Assembly: GCA_038049695.1 (NCBI GenBank)
Contig: CP142452.1
Coordinates: forward strand, 33,406,501-33,470,500
Reading direction: 5' to 3'
DNA from: Cinnamomum chago
Taxonomy: Eukaryota; Streptophyta; Magnoliopsida; Laurales; Lauraceae
Length of the DNA: 64,000 nucleotides
Below, piece by piece: positions 23,568-36,934 of the stretch. Position 1 is the stretch's first letter, and each line of letters starts with the position of its first letter. A program made the translations under genes and the position numbers. Under the pieces are notes generated by a model. The model was not told where the DNA came from and searched no databases. It worked only from the letters and a program-made list of their open reading frames with translations.

Positions 23568-24462
23568 ATGGCAGCTTCGTTAACCATCACCTTCGATGAG
23601 AACAAGTACCAGCTCATGCTCCAAGACAAACAAACCAAGCGCACTTACAAGCGCCCTGCCAGCTGCCGAAGTGTCATTTCCCTCGGCAACTCAGAAGACA
23701 CCGGGTCAAACTCTACTCCCTGGACCACTGTCTTCGGGTCATTGGGACCATTCCCACTACCCGCAGAAGAAACTGCACCTGCCCAGAAGCAGAGAACCGC
23801 CCCTCAACGTATCACTACAGTGATACCAAGGGCGATCATCAAGAAGCCTGAGGCCCGTAGCGCTCCTGCGAAGCCTCAACCAGCAAGAAACCAGGTATGC
23901 TCAAAGACTTGGTCCCCAAGACCTTCATCCAAACAAAGAAGGTCACAAAAATCTGCAAAGCCAGCCTACCAGGCCCCGCTAAAGGAGAACCGGTTCTACC
24001 CTCTTGCATACATGAAAGAGGAGAAGCCTACCCTCCACCAAACAAAAAAAACCAACTCAGCACGAGCCGGCTTGCTCATACAAGCCCAAAATCAAATCGT
24101 GCATCATAAGGCCTCCGCAAGAACCTGCCAAGGCCTGCACACCTGCGAGTCGACCCTTCCTCTCAACAGGGGCCGAACTTGCCAAATTCAAAGCTTTGCT
24201 ACGACAGGCCAAGGACCGCGTCCGGATCCTGTCCCTGCCAGTCTTCAAAGAAGACAAGCTCGGCTGCTGCGCACCAGGAACTACGTCCTTCATTGCCAGA
24301 GCACAGCCAGAGCTAACCGAAGCTCAAATCGCTCGTCGTATGCGCCGCCGTACGGCATATCGACAAAAGAGACTAGAGAAGCAAAGAACCCAAGATTCTA
24401 CACTTCAGGTCTTCTAAAAATGGGTCGAAAAAGAAAGACTCGACCAAGTTGTTGCTGTCCAT
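23568..24462 (+). pseudogene. Element B gag N-terminal extension, frameshifted
   Basis: The probable start is the ATG at 23568 (MAASLTITFDENKYQ). Coding-like sequence begins in this frame, but from about 24061 the convincing frame is the one that continues into gag, with ELAKFKALLRQAKDRV and AQIARRMRRRTAYRQK, so at least one indel lies between. A stop at about 24415-24417 follows. It is Pro/Lys/Arg-rich with no domain I recognise; Tat elements often have a long basic region ahead of the gag core. Confidence 0.65.
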
Positions 24463-26473
24463 ATGGTTGGCAAGACCAGAAGACGTCAGAAGTCATCAAC
24501 AAAAATTCATGTCAGGCGTCCGGTGACTCGAAGCGTCTCCCGGACACGAAGACATAAAGAAAACTCTCCCGCTCCTTCAAGCCAAGGACATCGGAGTGAC
24601 CACTCTTCGAGCTCTTCATCTAAAAGGATGAGCTCCAGTTCAGTCACCAAGACTGTATCCTCTTTCGACTCTCGAAGAGTGAACGTCTTGGTCACAAATG
24701 CTGAGCAACCTCCGCCACATGATGACGTAGCTGCACGCATCCAGCAGCTGGAACAAGGATAGCAGAGAATAGAGGCCCTAATGGAAAACCTCCTTCTCAC
24801 TATCCAACGTCCGCCAAACAATGAAACTCCTCCGAGCCATCAAGGCGACGAAGAAAATGCGGAAAACAGTGAGTCACGTGCCCTTACCAAAAAGGACGTT
24901 GACGATATCCTCGCCAAAGCAAAAGAAGAGGATACACTAAAGGAGCATGGGATCAAGCCACCATATCCCTTGTGGATGGACTCGGTCCCGGTCCCTACAA
25001 AATTCAAGCAACCTACTCTCCAAACACATACAGGGAAAGGTTCAACCAGACAGCACGTCATCCATTTCAAGATCCTGACGGGAGCTATTACGGATCAAGA
25101 TGCCCTCAAAATCCGCCTCTTTGCAAGTACCCTAAAAGGTACGGCCTTTGATTGGTACTCCACTCTGCCGGAGGACTCCATTCAAAATTGGGCCATGATG
25201 GAGACACGCTTCCTAACCCACTTCAAAGGTGAGGATCATCCTGTTACTATGGCTCAGCTCTGCAGCCTAAAACAGGGAGAGAATGAGTCAACATATGACT
25301 TCATTCACAAGTGGAAGGCAATGGCATACAAATGCTCCGATGTACTGCCACAAGCGTCACTGGTCGACATCTGCCGAAACAACATGAGAGCAAGAATCCG
25401 CTCCATGATCATCGGCAACAAATCAAAGAACCTGGGAGAACTCCTGGAAGCAGCTATGGAAGCTGAAACGGTGATCAAAGACCTCAACAGTCAGAAATCA
25501 TCAAAGAAAGAGCCGACTGCCATTGCAACCTCAAAACCAAAGAAAAAGGAGGTTCTCAATGTGCAAACCAAGTCAGCTCCTCAGCAGCCAAAGAAAGCTG
25601 AAAACAAAGCTGCAGGTAAAAAGCCTGAACTCTCTGATGCATTCAAAGAACGAGTAGAGAAGAAATACCCGTTCGTTGAAGATGTTGAAGAAATCTTTGG
25701 GGCACTTCTCGCAAACGGTAAACTCACCTTGCCTGACCCCAAAAGACCAGGAGATGTGGGCAAAACCAACGATCCTCGGTACTATCCATACCTTCAGATG
25801 GTCTCGCATCCTCTCAGTCAATGCTTTGTTGTGAGAGAGAAGATAAATGAGATGTGGAAAAACGGAGTCATTACCTTCGACAAGAACTATGGGTCTGCCT
25901 CCGTCAACATGGTGTCGTGTGGACAAAAATAAAAATCACCAAAAGAGAAGATCACTACTTCCTTCAAGGTGATAAAGATGACCCAAATGTCCCAAGAGTT
26001 GGTTCCATATCTAACATCAGACGGACAGCCCATATGGGTACACCCCGATATCCTAGAAGATGAAAATTGGGAGGTCATCAAAACAAAGCCAACCGCTCGA
26101 CAGCGAAGGCAAGCCAGGAGACAACTCCGCAAGCTCAAACAGCAGGAGAAAGCTCCGAAAAAGCAAGAAGTCACTGAAAAGGCAGAGACCTCCTCTACCG
26201 CTTCACTGGGGACAACAGAAGAGTCCTCTCCTAAGACTTCAAAGGCGGCAAGAAAATTCACTCTTGGTGATTTCATGCCACCACACCTCAAAGATGAAAC
26301 TATGCAAGGGGCATCATACTCTTGCAACTCGGTGGTCAGATTCCCCATGGATGGATACGAGTCCAGTGACATCGATGAATGGGAAGAATCCCTCAAAACA
26401 GGAGAATATCTCTCTGACGAGGAATGGATCCCTGAATCTCATCTTATGCCAGTAATCTGGTATAACCCATTAC
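24463..26473 (+). pseudogene. Element B gag core
   Basis: The stretch opens Arg/Ser-rich and contains the gag core, with LKIRLFASTLKGTAFDWY and FIHKWKAMAYKCSD, the classic plant Ty3/gypsy gag signature. It then becomes Lys-rich. A TAG stop sits at 24760-24762 and a TAA at 25930-25932; the same frame reopens after each. The second could be a natural gag end or a mutation. At 26473 the frame is cut by S1 and resumes in register at 30528, after the duplicated ATTAC. Confidence 0.88.
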
Positions 26474-29034
26474 TGTCACGCCCCCGAACCGAAACCTCGG
26501 GGGCGGGAATGGGATTAAGAATAAATGTATTTTACTTCTCCCAAGATCCGCGTGTGTGAAGACAACACATTCTGAATATTTTGCGGAAGCATTTGTGGCG
26601 TTGCGACCCGAAGTCCGTGGCCACCGGATTCCGCGTCGCACTCAACCTTTAGCCCATAGCTATTATATCAAGAATCATACCAGACTGGAGTAACCATCAC
26701 GATAATTTACAGAGCTGACAGTAACAGGATATTGCATTCCCAAATATGTTCAAGTTACAATTATCAATGTACATTAATTAAGAATCCCAAGAAAAGGCTA
26801 ATAAAGCCATACAACAAGAAGCTATAAACTACTACCCAAATGTGACGTAGCTCCGATGTCAAGCTCAATGTCTATATGACATAGCCGACAAACCAACCTG
26901 CAAGGCATGGCTCCACAGCCAACAAAACACTCAACTCGGGACGAAGAAATCTGAACCTGAGTACCAAAAGTACTGGGTCAGACAAGACGGTCTGGCAGGT
27001 GGATGAAAAGATCACAATTATACTAAAGAATAAAACATATAATAAATCATGCTAATCGATCAAGTACTGCATATAATTAAACGGGTGCAAAGTCGGGAAT
27101 CTCGGGGAAAACTTGTATTCATTTCAAGCACGGGTAAAACATGAACATCTAATAAAACATGTAGTCATTTACATCATCTATAATCATAGATATTTGACAA
27201 TCGGGTATTCCTCTAAAACATGTATAAATATAGTGGTTTGACAAAACAAACGTTCATTTGAAACTTAAGTAAAACACAAGTATACAACAAATCAGGTATC
27301 CATAACAGTCTAGCAAAACCAATGTCCATTTGAAACCTATGTAGAAATACGGATATTTAACAAACCGGTTATCGTTTAAAACAGGTATAAACGTAGGGAT
27401 CTTGCAAACAAATGTCATCTGAAACATATTTCAAAGCATGGATATTTAGAAATCGGGTAATCATTTAAAACATGTATAAACATGGGAATCTCACAAGTCA
27501 AATGTCATTTAAAACAAAGCACGGATATTTAACAATTCGGGTATTCCTTTAAAACATGTGAAATCATATAAATCTAGCAAAATCATTTATCGTTTGAAAC
27601 ATATGTAAAAGCACGGGTATTCGCCCAACCGGCATTCCTGTAAAACATGTACGTGTGCAAAGGACATAAAACAATATAATAGTGACTGAATTTACAATAG
27701 AGAGCATTAACACTTATCTAAATAACAACTTTCATAAAAGCAATGAATCATTTAACTGAAAACAAGTAAGCAATATAAACCATGTCGGGTGTCCAAGGAA
27801 TCGGGAACTGGCAAGATGGCAATCACAAGAAGCTAAGTCCTCTATCACCGAAGTGACAAGAGCGGGACGTTGGTCTCAGTCACACAAGGTGAGGAGACTC
27901 AACGTAAATCATATACAATAATAAATATACGGGAACGGGACCACGGTAGCGAACCGGGTATCGGGACGGGACCACGGCAATAACCGGGTATCGGGATCCA
28001 AACTGCAGCTGGCGGGACGGGAGAGGGATTTCCAAGTCGGTAGATCAAACCGACAAGGTATCCAAGCTTAGTGATGCCGACTCATAGGTCAAAACCAATC
28101 GAGACATATGCAAGTAAATCAAGTACAGTAAATAAGCGGGTAAAACGGGGGTGCTCAAGGGCACACTGTCACTTCATATCGGGAATACATCTCGGGACAA
28201 ATAACTGTTACTAAAGTAACTTCAATGCTTTCGGGAAACAAGTCAATCAAGTACAATAAATAAACGGGTAAAACGGGGTGCTCAAGGGCACACTGTCGTA
28301 TCATGTGATGCAATGCACTTCGGGACAAATGACTGTTACCAGAGTAACTCCAATGCTTTCGGGAAACAAGTCATGTAATGCAAATCTCGGGAAAAGAGGT
28401 GAAACAATGAACTCTAATAATTTCGGGTAAAAATATCGGTTTCAAGATCTATTTAAGTGAATAGGAGTCCCGTATGCCGATTATAACAATTACTTGGTAC
28501 TCCTTGAGTTTAAAGACATTCCGGGCTCCTTATGCACTTTTACTATTTTTTTCCAAACTTAAAATGAGCTTATGGGTAGTACTAGGTATTACAATAGCAA
28601 GAATCAAGATTATAAACGGTCCATCCTAGGCATGACATTACTCCGGAAACATCGAGTAACCGATTCAGTCATCGAAAGGAATAGAATTAGCGATAACCAA
28701 GGAAATAGACTTGTGTTTAGGTATAAAGAAGATATCGCATCGTTCCATCCCGTTCAAGATTGAAATGGATTGAACTTCGATGCCACCGAACCAATCGTGA
28801 GGCGTGTCGGCTCAAGACATTCTCACACATGGTCCAAACAGTCCAAGAAGGGTAGCCAAGTAATCACCTAAACCAAGAATTAGTGTCTAGATCAACACCA
28901 TTCTTTTCTTTTAGTCCCCTAGCCTTAGAGACCTTAGAATAGGGTACAATTGGTCTTAACACTAAGGTGTATACCCCTAGGACTCATAGAAAGCCCAAAG
29001 GTTCCAAAAAAAGCAAATATCAAATTTCACTGGA

Positions 29035-29150
29035 CCGATCGATCGGCCCGAAAAACCTCAAATTTCTGTACCCGAATGTACAGGGTCCGATCGATCGGCC
29101 AATCGATCGGCCCGAAAAACCTTACAGTTACTGACAGTCCGATCGATCGG
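29035..29150. repeat. S1 palindrome cluster (CCGATCGATCGG)
   Basis: The perfect 12-bp palindrome CCGATCGATCGG occurs at 29035-29046, 29087-29098 and 29139-29150, with a partial copy at 29101-29110. Short words such as CCCGAAAAACCT lie between copies. The cluster is about 860-980 bp downstream of the S1 TATA motif. Confidence 0.9.
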
Positions 29151-30006
29151 ACCTGGGCGTGCAGGTCCGGGAAACACTGATTTTCTTCCTTTTCTTTCCT
29201 TTCCTTCCAACATATAATCAATCACATAAAACTATAAACAAGGGGACTTAAACACATGTTTCCAAGACATTAAAATGAGCTAAAGAGCTCCTCATTTCAA
29301 GTTCCTCCATTTCCATCCTTTCCATTCACAATAAATCTCAAAAGTGGAGAAAACTCATTCATGTGAAACCATTTGAAATCTTGACACTATGATACATACA
29401 TTTCCAAGAGATTAACAAGGGAGAAATAACTCATCAATAAGCACATCTAGTAATCAATATTAATCATATTAAAGACAACTATTAAAATCACCAAAACCAT
29501 TAATGAATCAAGATTTTCTCACACAACATGTTAACAATCAAAACAATCCAATCAACCACTTGCCTTTGACTCTAATCAAGCAAATCAAGCTCCTAATCAC
29601 CTCTCAAGCTCAAGATCCACAATCTCTACAAAAACCCCCAAAACAACCCTAAAATGGGTTAAACAATGAAATGACAATGAAACCTTTCAATAATCAAGGT
29701 GGAGCTTCTCTAAGGCTAGTAGATTACAATTCTAGAAGATGGGAAGAATCACTTACTTGGATGACCTTCAAATGAGAAGAACAAGCTCAAGGGAAGTCTT
29801 GTGATGGAGGGTTCTCTTCACAAATGGTACCAATGGAAAGCTTGCAAGATGAGGAAGAAGAAGACGGTCTCCATTTCGAGTTTGGTGAACTATTGGTGTG
29901 GCTTGGAGATGAAGAAGCAAGAAGAAGAAGAGAGCACAAGGAACCCTAGGCTCAATAGTTGCTGATTTGTGCTGGAAATGAAGATGGGGAAGAAGGGAGG
30001 TGGGTT

Positions 30007-30014
30007 CTCTTATA
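30007..30014 (-). promoter_or_regulatory. Putative TATA box of S1
   Basis: TATAAGAG on the minus strand is preceded by TTGC and followed by a leader whose words match the S2 leader downstream of its own TATA. Position conservation between the two LTRs supports the call. Confidence 0.6.
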
Positions 30015-30523
30015 GCAAGTGAGAAGGGGTCCCACAACTTAAGGAACTTGGGTGGCTGGAATCATCTATTTGTGGGCCTCGGATGCGATCGACGAAGAAG
30101 AGAAAAATGATCGTCGAAATATCTAGTTTCCAAAAAGTGTATGTTTCACGGATTTCGAGAATATCGAGTTTTGGGTACAGATTTGGTGTGAAAAGACTGT
30201 TTTGCCCTCAAGGCCAAGAAATCGGGTTTTGGGTTCTCAAATGGATACGAGATCAACATGAAAGTTGTAGAATTCCTCAAGATGAATGCAATGGGACAAA
30301 AACACAATACGAAACAAATCGGGAAAATCTCACAAGAAAATGCAAAGCCGAAAAGGGAACCCCCAAAGGGCCCCACAAGCTACCAAAGCACTCAAAAGCC
30401 CAAAACTAGAAGAAAAATCATTCTAACTCACAAACTCAACCCAACAAATACTAATCCCACTAAAAGAACTAATCCACAAACAAAACAACACTAATCCAAG
30501 AGATTAGGGGTCGGGTTCTCACA

Positions 30524-33215
30524 ATTACAGCCGCAAGGATCCTGGTCTGATGATGAAGAAGACCAAGAGGCTGTTCAAGAAAACACTTTAGTGGAACCCA
30601 GCCATGTTGAACCACAAGGAGCAAACGAAGAAGAAGATTTGGCTCCCGTGCCTGATCTCGATGAATACGCAAGGATCTTGCAGCACCTTGCTATAGAGCA
30701 AGAACAAGGTCGCATCAATCAGCTTCGTCACAACCCAGCACCGGAAGTTCTTGAAAATCTACAAGAATCTCCTCCGGTAACCCCGGAAAACGAAGAAAGC
30801 TGTTGGATCGATGATCCTCCTACATCTGAGGACGAATCTAATTCCCAACAGTTCATCTTGGAGGCATCTTCTGTCAAAGTTACTTGCAATGCAATAGCTC
30901 AGGATGATAATTCCTCACCTTCTCAGGCTTCGTCTCCTGGAACAGTGACATCGGAACTCAAACCTCTTTCGACGGATCACCTTGAAGAAATTCCAGCCGG
31001 TGAAATCTTCTTCAGAGAAAATCCGGTCAATTGGTCCCAAATGCCCGATCTCATCAGTGATGTCTGGACCGACAAAATATTCGATAAAGAAGGAAAGTTG
31101 CTGGATGTTGTTCAGGACTTGCTCCCGGAAAATGCTCCATGCAACACAATTACTGAAGATGGCAATGCTGACACAGAGACATCTTCAGCAAATGAGAAGG
31201 AACAACCCCTCGATCTCGAGGGTGATCTTCCAAACAAAGACCCTTCTCCAGAAGCTCTTGAAGTTGGTAGAGGTACCCGTTCTGGCCGGGATTATCACAA
31301 AAACTACAACCAACCTTCTGCTTCTTATGTAAATCCTTTGGGAAAACAAGCTGTAAACGCCCCTAGTGGCAAGAATAATGAAAATGCAGGCCTCAAGGAG
31401 GCTTTCAAGTACGACTTGATTCAGCACTTCAAACACATACCTGCACTTCTGCACATCCTAGACTTATTACGAATGTCACCACAGACTCGTGATAGTCTCA
31501 TTTCAGAACTACAAATGCTAGATGCGGATGTCGACAAACATGCCCCACAAGTCCTACAAATTGAAATGGACTATAGGGTCAAAAAATCAAAAACTCCCTC
31601 AAAAGGAGAAAAGAAGAAAACTGAGGGATCCTGCATCGAATGCCTCTCGGTTCAAAAAGCAGCAAGTGCAACCATCGCCTTCACCAAGGAAGACCTCCTG
31701 CTAGGCGAGACAAAGCACAACCGACCCCTGTACTTCATTGGGTACATCAGAGAGGTGCCGGTACGCAGAATCCAGATCGATCCAGGTTCTGCACTCAACC
31801 TCATCTCCACTTCGGCACTTGAAGAACTGGGCATTCCGCCTAGCAAGCTGAGCCACACGTCCGTGTCCATCTTTGGATATGATGGCAGCGCTCAAAGGTC
31901 GATCAGCAAAATCAGGTTCAAGTTGCAAATCGGTGATCTTTTCTCCGAGGTCACTGTCTATGCAATAAAGACCCCTTCATGCTACAACATCCTTCTCGGA
32001 CGCCCCTGGATACACGAGAATGGTGTTGTCCCTTCGACTTTACATCAGTGCATCAAGTTCGTTGGCAATGATGGCTTGATACATCGAGTGTTTGCAGACA
32101 AAAAGCCCTTCAAAGGCAAAGAAGTCTATTTCGTAGATGCTCAGATGTACAAAGATGAAAAAGAAGAAAGGGAGGAAGAAACAACACCCTTTGCCGAAAA
32201 TCTCCAGAAAGACAAAGGCAAGGCTCCTCAGCAATCACCGGAAGAAAACAAACCCTCTATCAAAACCGAAGAGAATAATCAATCTCCCTTCATGGTCTCC
32301 CTCAAGTCTTCAAAGCCTCTGGTGATCACCACCAAAGCAAAGAAGACAAAACAAAAGGCTGGGGGCAAGTTTGATGTCCCCTTCGTGTCTATCTTGCAAG
32401 ACACGGATTCGGACTTAGAGCCAGAAGATGACACATCGTCAAGCCAAGCTGATGATCAACAAGTTCAGCCCGCTCTCACTCCGATGGAGACAACTGTTGA
32501 CATAGAAGATCCGGCATCTGCTTCCTTCGTTGTTCCAGCAACATCAGCAGAAGAAAAGCCAATCTTCTTCCATAAATCGGGAGTTTCTTCATCAAATTCT
32601 TCGCTTGAACCTTTCCAAAACGAAGGTATGCCTCAACTATCCCTTTATAGTCCAATGGCACAAGCTATCATGAAGAAAATGGGCTACGACGCTCAGAACC
32701 CAATCGGTTTGGGAGGTGGCCGTGGTATTATCACGCCATTGGAACCAACCCTGACCAAAAGTCAACTGGAAGGTTGGAAACCCCACCACCACATAGAAAA
32801 GTCTTCACATGGGCTGGGGTATGATCCTGACGCTCCCTTGAGACAGTTGACACAAAGGCTGCAAAGTCGTCTTGCCGACCAAGCCTCAACATCTCATATT
32901 AATGAAGACATCGATCTCCCCGGATATCTCTTTGAAGAGTCACCCGTCAAAGATTCAGGAAGCTCACCCAATTGGTATGATTTCTCGGATGATGAAGAGG
33001 AATTGACCGATGATACGGATACACGATTTTCTAGCCCAGAAGAACCATCATCTCCAAAAGAAGTGCCCTACTTCGACCTAGTTTCAACAGGTGATTGGGA
33101 CCATCTCATAGCAAATCTTGAGAAAAGTACCAATCAAGAAGACTCCAGAAGGCTTTGTTGGGCTGGAAGCCTCCAAAAATATTGTGGAGGAACCACCTTC
33201 AAACCTTCCAACTGA
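30524..33215 (+). pseudogene. Element B protease and G-patch region
   Basis: An open frame of about 890 codons continues gag in register after S1. An acidic low-complexity part comes first; then the aspartic protease with IDPGSALNLIS (about 31779) and its second motif YNILLGRPWIH. A second acidic linker follows, then a G-patch-like motif at about 32653-32830 (MKKMGYDAQNPIGLGGGRG, HGLGYDP). The D-P-G-S active site, rather than D-S/T-G, is common in Tat elements. The frame is lost near 33130-33170, where RT-linked sequence continues in another frame. Confidence 0.88.
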
Positions 33216-35247
33216 AGATTCTGTTCAAAAGATAGACTTGGGAACACCTGATCACCCACGTCCTGTATTCATAAGCAAGAATATAAAGGATGATGAGTTA
33301 CCCGAGTATATCGCGTTTTTTCATGAGTACGTTGATTGTTTTGCATGGTCTTACACTGAGATGCCTGGCTTAGACCCCAAAATAGCAGTCCACAAACTCA
33401 ATCTTCAAAAAGATATCAAGCCTGTCAAACACGGCCAAAGAAGGTTCCGTCCTGACGTGATGGACAAAATTGAACAAGAAGTTCAAAAACTCAAAAGCGT
33501 TGGCTTCATCCGTGAGGAACAGCATCCTGAATGGTTGGCCAACATCGTCCCCGTGACAAAGAAAATTGGGCAAATCAGGGTCTGCATTGATTACAGAGAC
33601 CTGAACAATGCATGCCCAAAAGATGAATTCCCGCTCCCTATACCGGAGGTGATGATCGACAACACCTGTGGGTTCGAGTGAATGACATTCATGGATGGCT
33701 TCTCTGGCTACAATCAGATAAAGATGCATCCTGAAGATGAAAAACATACAGCATTTCGGACCCCGTTTGGCGTGTATTGCTACACTGTCATGCCATTCGG
33801 TCTGAAGAGTGTCGGCGCTACATATCAGAGGGCTATGATGAAGATATTCCAAGATATGCAGCACAAGACGGTCGAATGTTATGTCGACGACCTCACCGTC
33901 AAAAGCAAAAGAAAAGAAGACCATCTCAAAGATCTTCGAGAAGTCTTCCTCCGACTTCGCAAACACAAACTGCGAATGAATCCCCTCAAATGCTTCTTCG
34001 GTGTTTCATCGGGTAAGTTTCTCGGATTCATAGTACGGAAAGCTGGCATAGAGCTTGACCCCATCAAAGTCAAGGCTATCCTAGAAATGCCATCTCCAAG
34101 AACCCTAAGACAATTAAAAGGGCTCCAAGGAAGATTGGCATACATTCGACGGTTCATCTCCAACCTATCAGGGAAGTGCCGTCCATTCTCTCGGTTAATG
34201 AAGAAAGGTGTCGATTTTGTCTGGGATGCTGAATGTGAAGCCGCGTTCCAGGACATCAAGTCATACCTGACTAAACCTCCAGTGTTGGCTGCCCCCACAA
34301 CTGGAAAACCATTCCTCTTGTACACAAGAGCCCTTGACTGTTCTTTAGGGGCTCTACTCGCACAGAAGAATGACGAGGGAAAAGAAGCTGCTCTATATTA
34401 CCTTAGCCGCATGTTGATAGGTGCAGAGCATCGCTACTCTCCAGTCGAAAAAGAATGCTTGGCAGTAATGTTCGCCGTACAAAAACTACGTCACTACCTG
34501 CTATCCAACACAGTGTACCTAATTTCGAGGATCAACCTCCTAAAGGTCCTTGTCACAAAAGCAGGTTCTCTCAATGCCCGACTGACAAAATGGTCCATCC
34601 TCCTGTCACAATTTGACATTAGGTATGTACCACAAAAAGCAATCAAAGGCCAAGCTCTAGCAGACTTCCTCGCGGAGCATCCATTGCCTAAAGATTCTCC
34701 ACTCAGGGACGACCTCCCAGACGAATCGGTCTACAGTGTGGAGACTTCCTTATCAAATGCTTCCTGGCACATGTACTTCGATGGCGCAACCAGGACAAAT
34801 GAAAAGGGAAATCAAATATCGGGAATTGGCATTCTCTTTGTTAGTCCCGACAAATACATGATTCCACACGCATTCTCGCTACTGGAACCATGTTCAAACA
34901 ATGTAGCTGAGTACCAAGCCCTCATCGCAGGATTGGAGCTCGCCCTCGAATCCGGCATCACTACGCTGGAAGCTTTTGGAGACTCTCAACTGATCGTCAA
35001 CCAGATGAATCAGAAATTTGAAGTCAGGAAGCCCGATCTGTTGCCTTACTACAACAAGGCACAATCGCTTCGCCAAAAGTTCGACATCTGTCACATCACC
35101 CACATCCTCAGAGGTGAAAACATTCGTGCAGATGCCCTGGCTGGACTTGCTGCGTCTCTGGCAATCCAAGAAGGGGAAAACATGCAAGTTACAGTGTGTC
35201 AAAAAAAGGATTCTCCCTCCTCTCAACACACATCAAGCAGTTGCTAA
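33118..35247 (+). pseudogene. Element B reverse transcriptase, RNase H and second (archaeal-type) RNase H
   Basis: RT begins before VCIDYRDLNNACPKDEFPLP. A TGA at 33679-33681 interrupts where Trp is expected (before MTFMDGFSGYNQ). MPFGLKSVGATYQ and the catalytic YVDD (33880-33891) follow. The first RNase H has ALDCSLGALLAQ and YSPVEKECLA. From about 34765 a second RNase H appears (MYFDGATRTNEKG, NNVAEYQALIAGLELAL, GDSQLIVNQM, RADALAGLA); this duplicate, archaeal-type domain is the best single marker of the Tat lineage. A frameshift near 35200 separates it from integrase. Confidence 0.93.
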
Positions 35248-36559
35248 ATGCCACCAAGTGGTTGGAAGTCGGATCTCCGTCCTTAAACCTCTGATCGGCG
35301 ACTGGAGGGATCCGTTCATTGATTACATCATGTTCGGAATCCTACCTGAGGATCCAAAAGAGCGGGTAAGCATCCAAAGGCGAACCCCAAACTTTCATTT
35401 GGATATTCCTTCAAAAATGTTTTATAGGAAATCCTACAATGGAGTACTTCTACGCTGCTTGTCACAACAAGAGGCTGAGGAAACACTCAAAGAAGTACAT
35501 GCTGGTCTTTGTGGAGCCCATCAGGCTAGGCCTAAGCTCTACGATCAGATAAAAAGGTTAGGTTATTATTGGCCTACCATGGTGGCTGATGCAATGCAAT
35601 TTGCTAAGCGTTGCCAACAATGCCAAGTTCATGGAGATTATGTCCACATGCCTCCGGAATGGCTACATCCTATAGCAATCTCATGGCCTTTTGAAGCCTG
35701 GGGTATGGACATCATAGGTCCTATCTCTCCCCCATCAAGCAAAGGTCATCGCTTCATTTTCGCTGCTACGGATTATTTCTCCAAGTGGTCAGAAGCATTC
35801 GCGCTCAACGAAATGAAAACCTCGTCAGCCCTTTAATTCTTGCACACTAATATAATTTGTCGCTTCGGCATACCTAAAAGATTCGTCCATGATAACGGAC
35901 CACAGTTCCGCGATCACCGATTCTACAGGTTCTGCGACAAATACAAAATCCAAAGTTGTCCTTCAACTCCGTACAATCCGGCAGCGAATGGACTAGCAAA
36001 GGCTTTCAACAAAACGCTCTGCAAAATCCTCAAGAAAATGGTCTCTAGTCACAAAAGAGATTGGGGCGACAAACTGCCTAAAGCTTTGTGGGCCTATCGA
36101 ACCACCGTTCGAGGACCAACCCATAGCACACCATTCTCCTTGGTCTATGGATGCGAAGCTGTTGTCCCTTTGGAAGTTCAAATTCCTTCCTTAAGGGTAT
36201 CTCTGCAAAATGACATGATGCAAGAAAGTAATGTCAAATTGAGACTCCAAGAGCTGGATAACCTTGATGAGAGACGGCTCGAAGCTCTACAAAGCATTGA
36301 ACTCTACCAAGCACGCATGGCAGGATCTTTTGACAAGAAGGTCAGGCAACGCGCCTACAAAAAGGGAGACTTGGTTCTTACAGTAAAAAGACCAATGGTT
36401 TTTGCCAACAAATCCAAAAGCAAATTTGAACCAAAATGGGAGGGACCTTTCGTCATCGACAAAGTCTTCTCCAACGGCGCATACGCTCTTCTAAACATGG
36501 AGGGTGACAGATGTATGCTGCCCATCAATGGAAAGTTCTTGAAGCGGTACTACCCTTGA
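35200..36559 (+). pseudogene. Element B integrase
   Basis: The zinc finger (HAGLCGAH, then CQQC) is intact and the catalytic Asp residues are present in MDIIGP and VHDNGPQF. The third catalytic position is Lys (codon AAG, 35999-36001, in ANGLAKAFNKT) where Glu is required; one G-to-A change explains it. A TAA at 35834-35836 also breaks the frame. The C-terminal part ends with KWEGPFVIDKV and FLKRYYP; no chromodomain is seen, as expected for Tat. The stop is at 36557-36559. Confidence 0.92.
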
Positions 36560-36934
36560 AGGCTTCTTCCATCGGGTCAGAGCGACGCCTGCACGGCCAA
36601 AGCCTATTCCTAGGTATCTGCTCGTCAAACCCACTCCTTTTGGAATTTTCATCCTCTTGTTGAAATTTCTAAAAAAAAAACCCCTCAAAACAATGTCTCT
36701 TTCATCGTTTCATTGTTAAAAAAAAAGCAAATCCAAAAATCCAAGTTTAGGAGCCTCTTCCCAAACTAGACCAAAATTTTTGATCCTTGAACCCAAAATT
36801 CATGGTTTGAAACAAAATCAGGACCTAGGGATTTCAGCCCTAGTCCACCCCGACTTTTACCACCAAAATGGTTTTGAGTCAAAATTTACGACCCTCGTGT
36901 CTTTAAACAAAAAATGGTTTTTCAAAAATCGCAG
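36560..36934 (+). other. Element B spacer after integrase
   Basis: This is A-rich non-coding sequence between the integrase stop and the first tandem array. No feature is recognised. Confidence 0.6.

Larger units (their letters stand above)
26474..30523 (-). mobile_element. S1: 4.05-kb solo LTR of a Ty3/gypsy element
   Basis: The TSD ATTAC lies at 26469-26473 and 30524-30528. In element orientation it runs TGTGAGAACCCGACCCC to GGGGGCGTGACA. There is no coding region, primer-binding site or internal LTR pair, so it is a solo LTR left by LTR-LTR recombination. It shares long stretches with S2 (55633-61150) in the opposite orientation, for example the leader (TTTCCAGCACAAA, GCCTAGGGTT) and the CTGCAGTTTGGATCCC region. 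Internal tandem repeats occur at 27120-27650 (about 105 bp, five copies) and 28135-28385 (about 125-130 bp, two copies). The small open frames inside it show no recognisable product. Confidence 0.93.

Noticed and set aside
26474..30523. S1 as a complete non-autonomous element with an interior
   Set aside because: No internal LTR repeat, primer-binding site or polypurine tract was seen, while homology to S2 spans it end to end; solo LTR is simpler.
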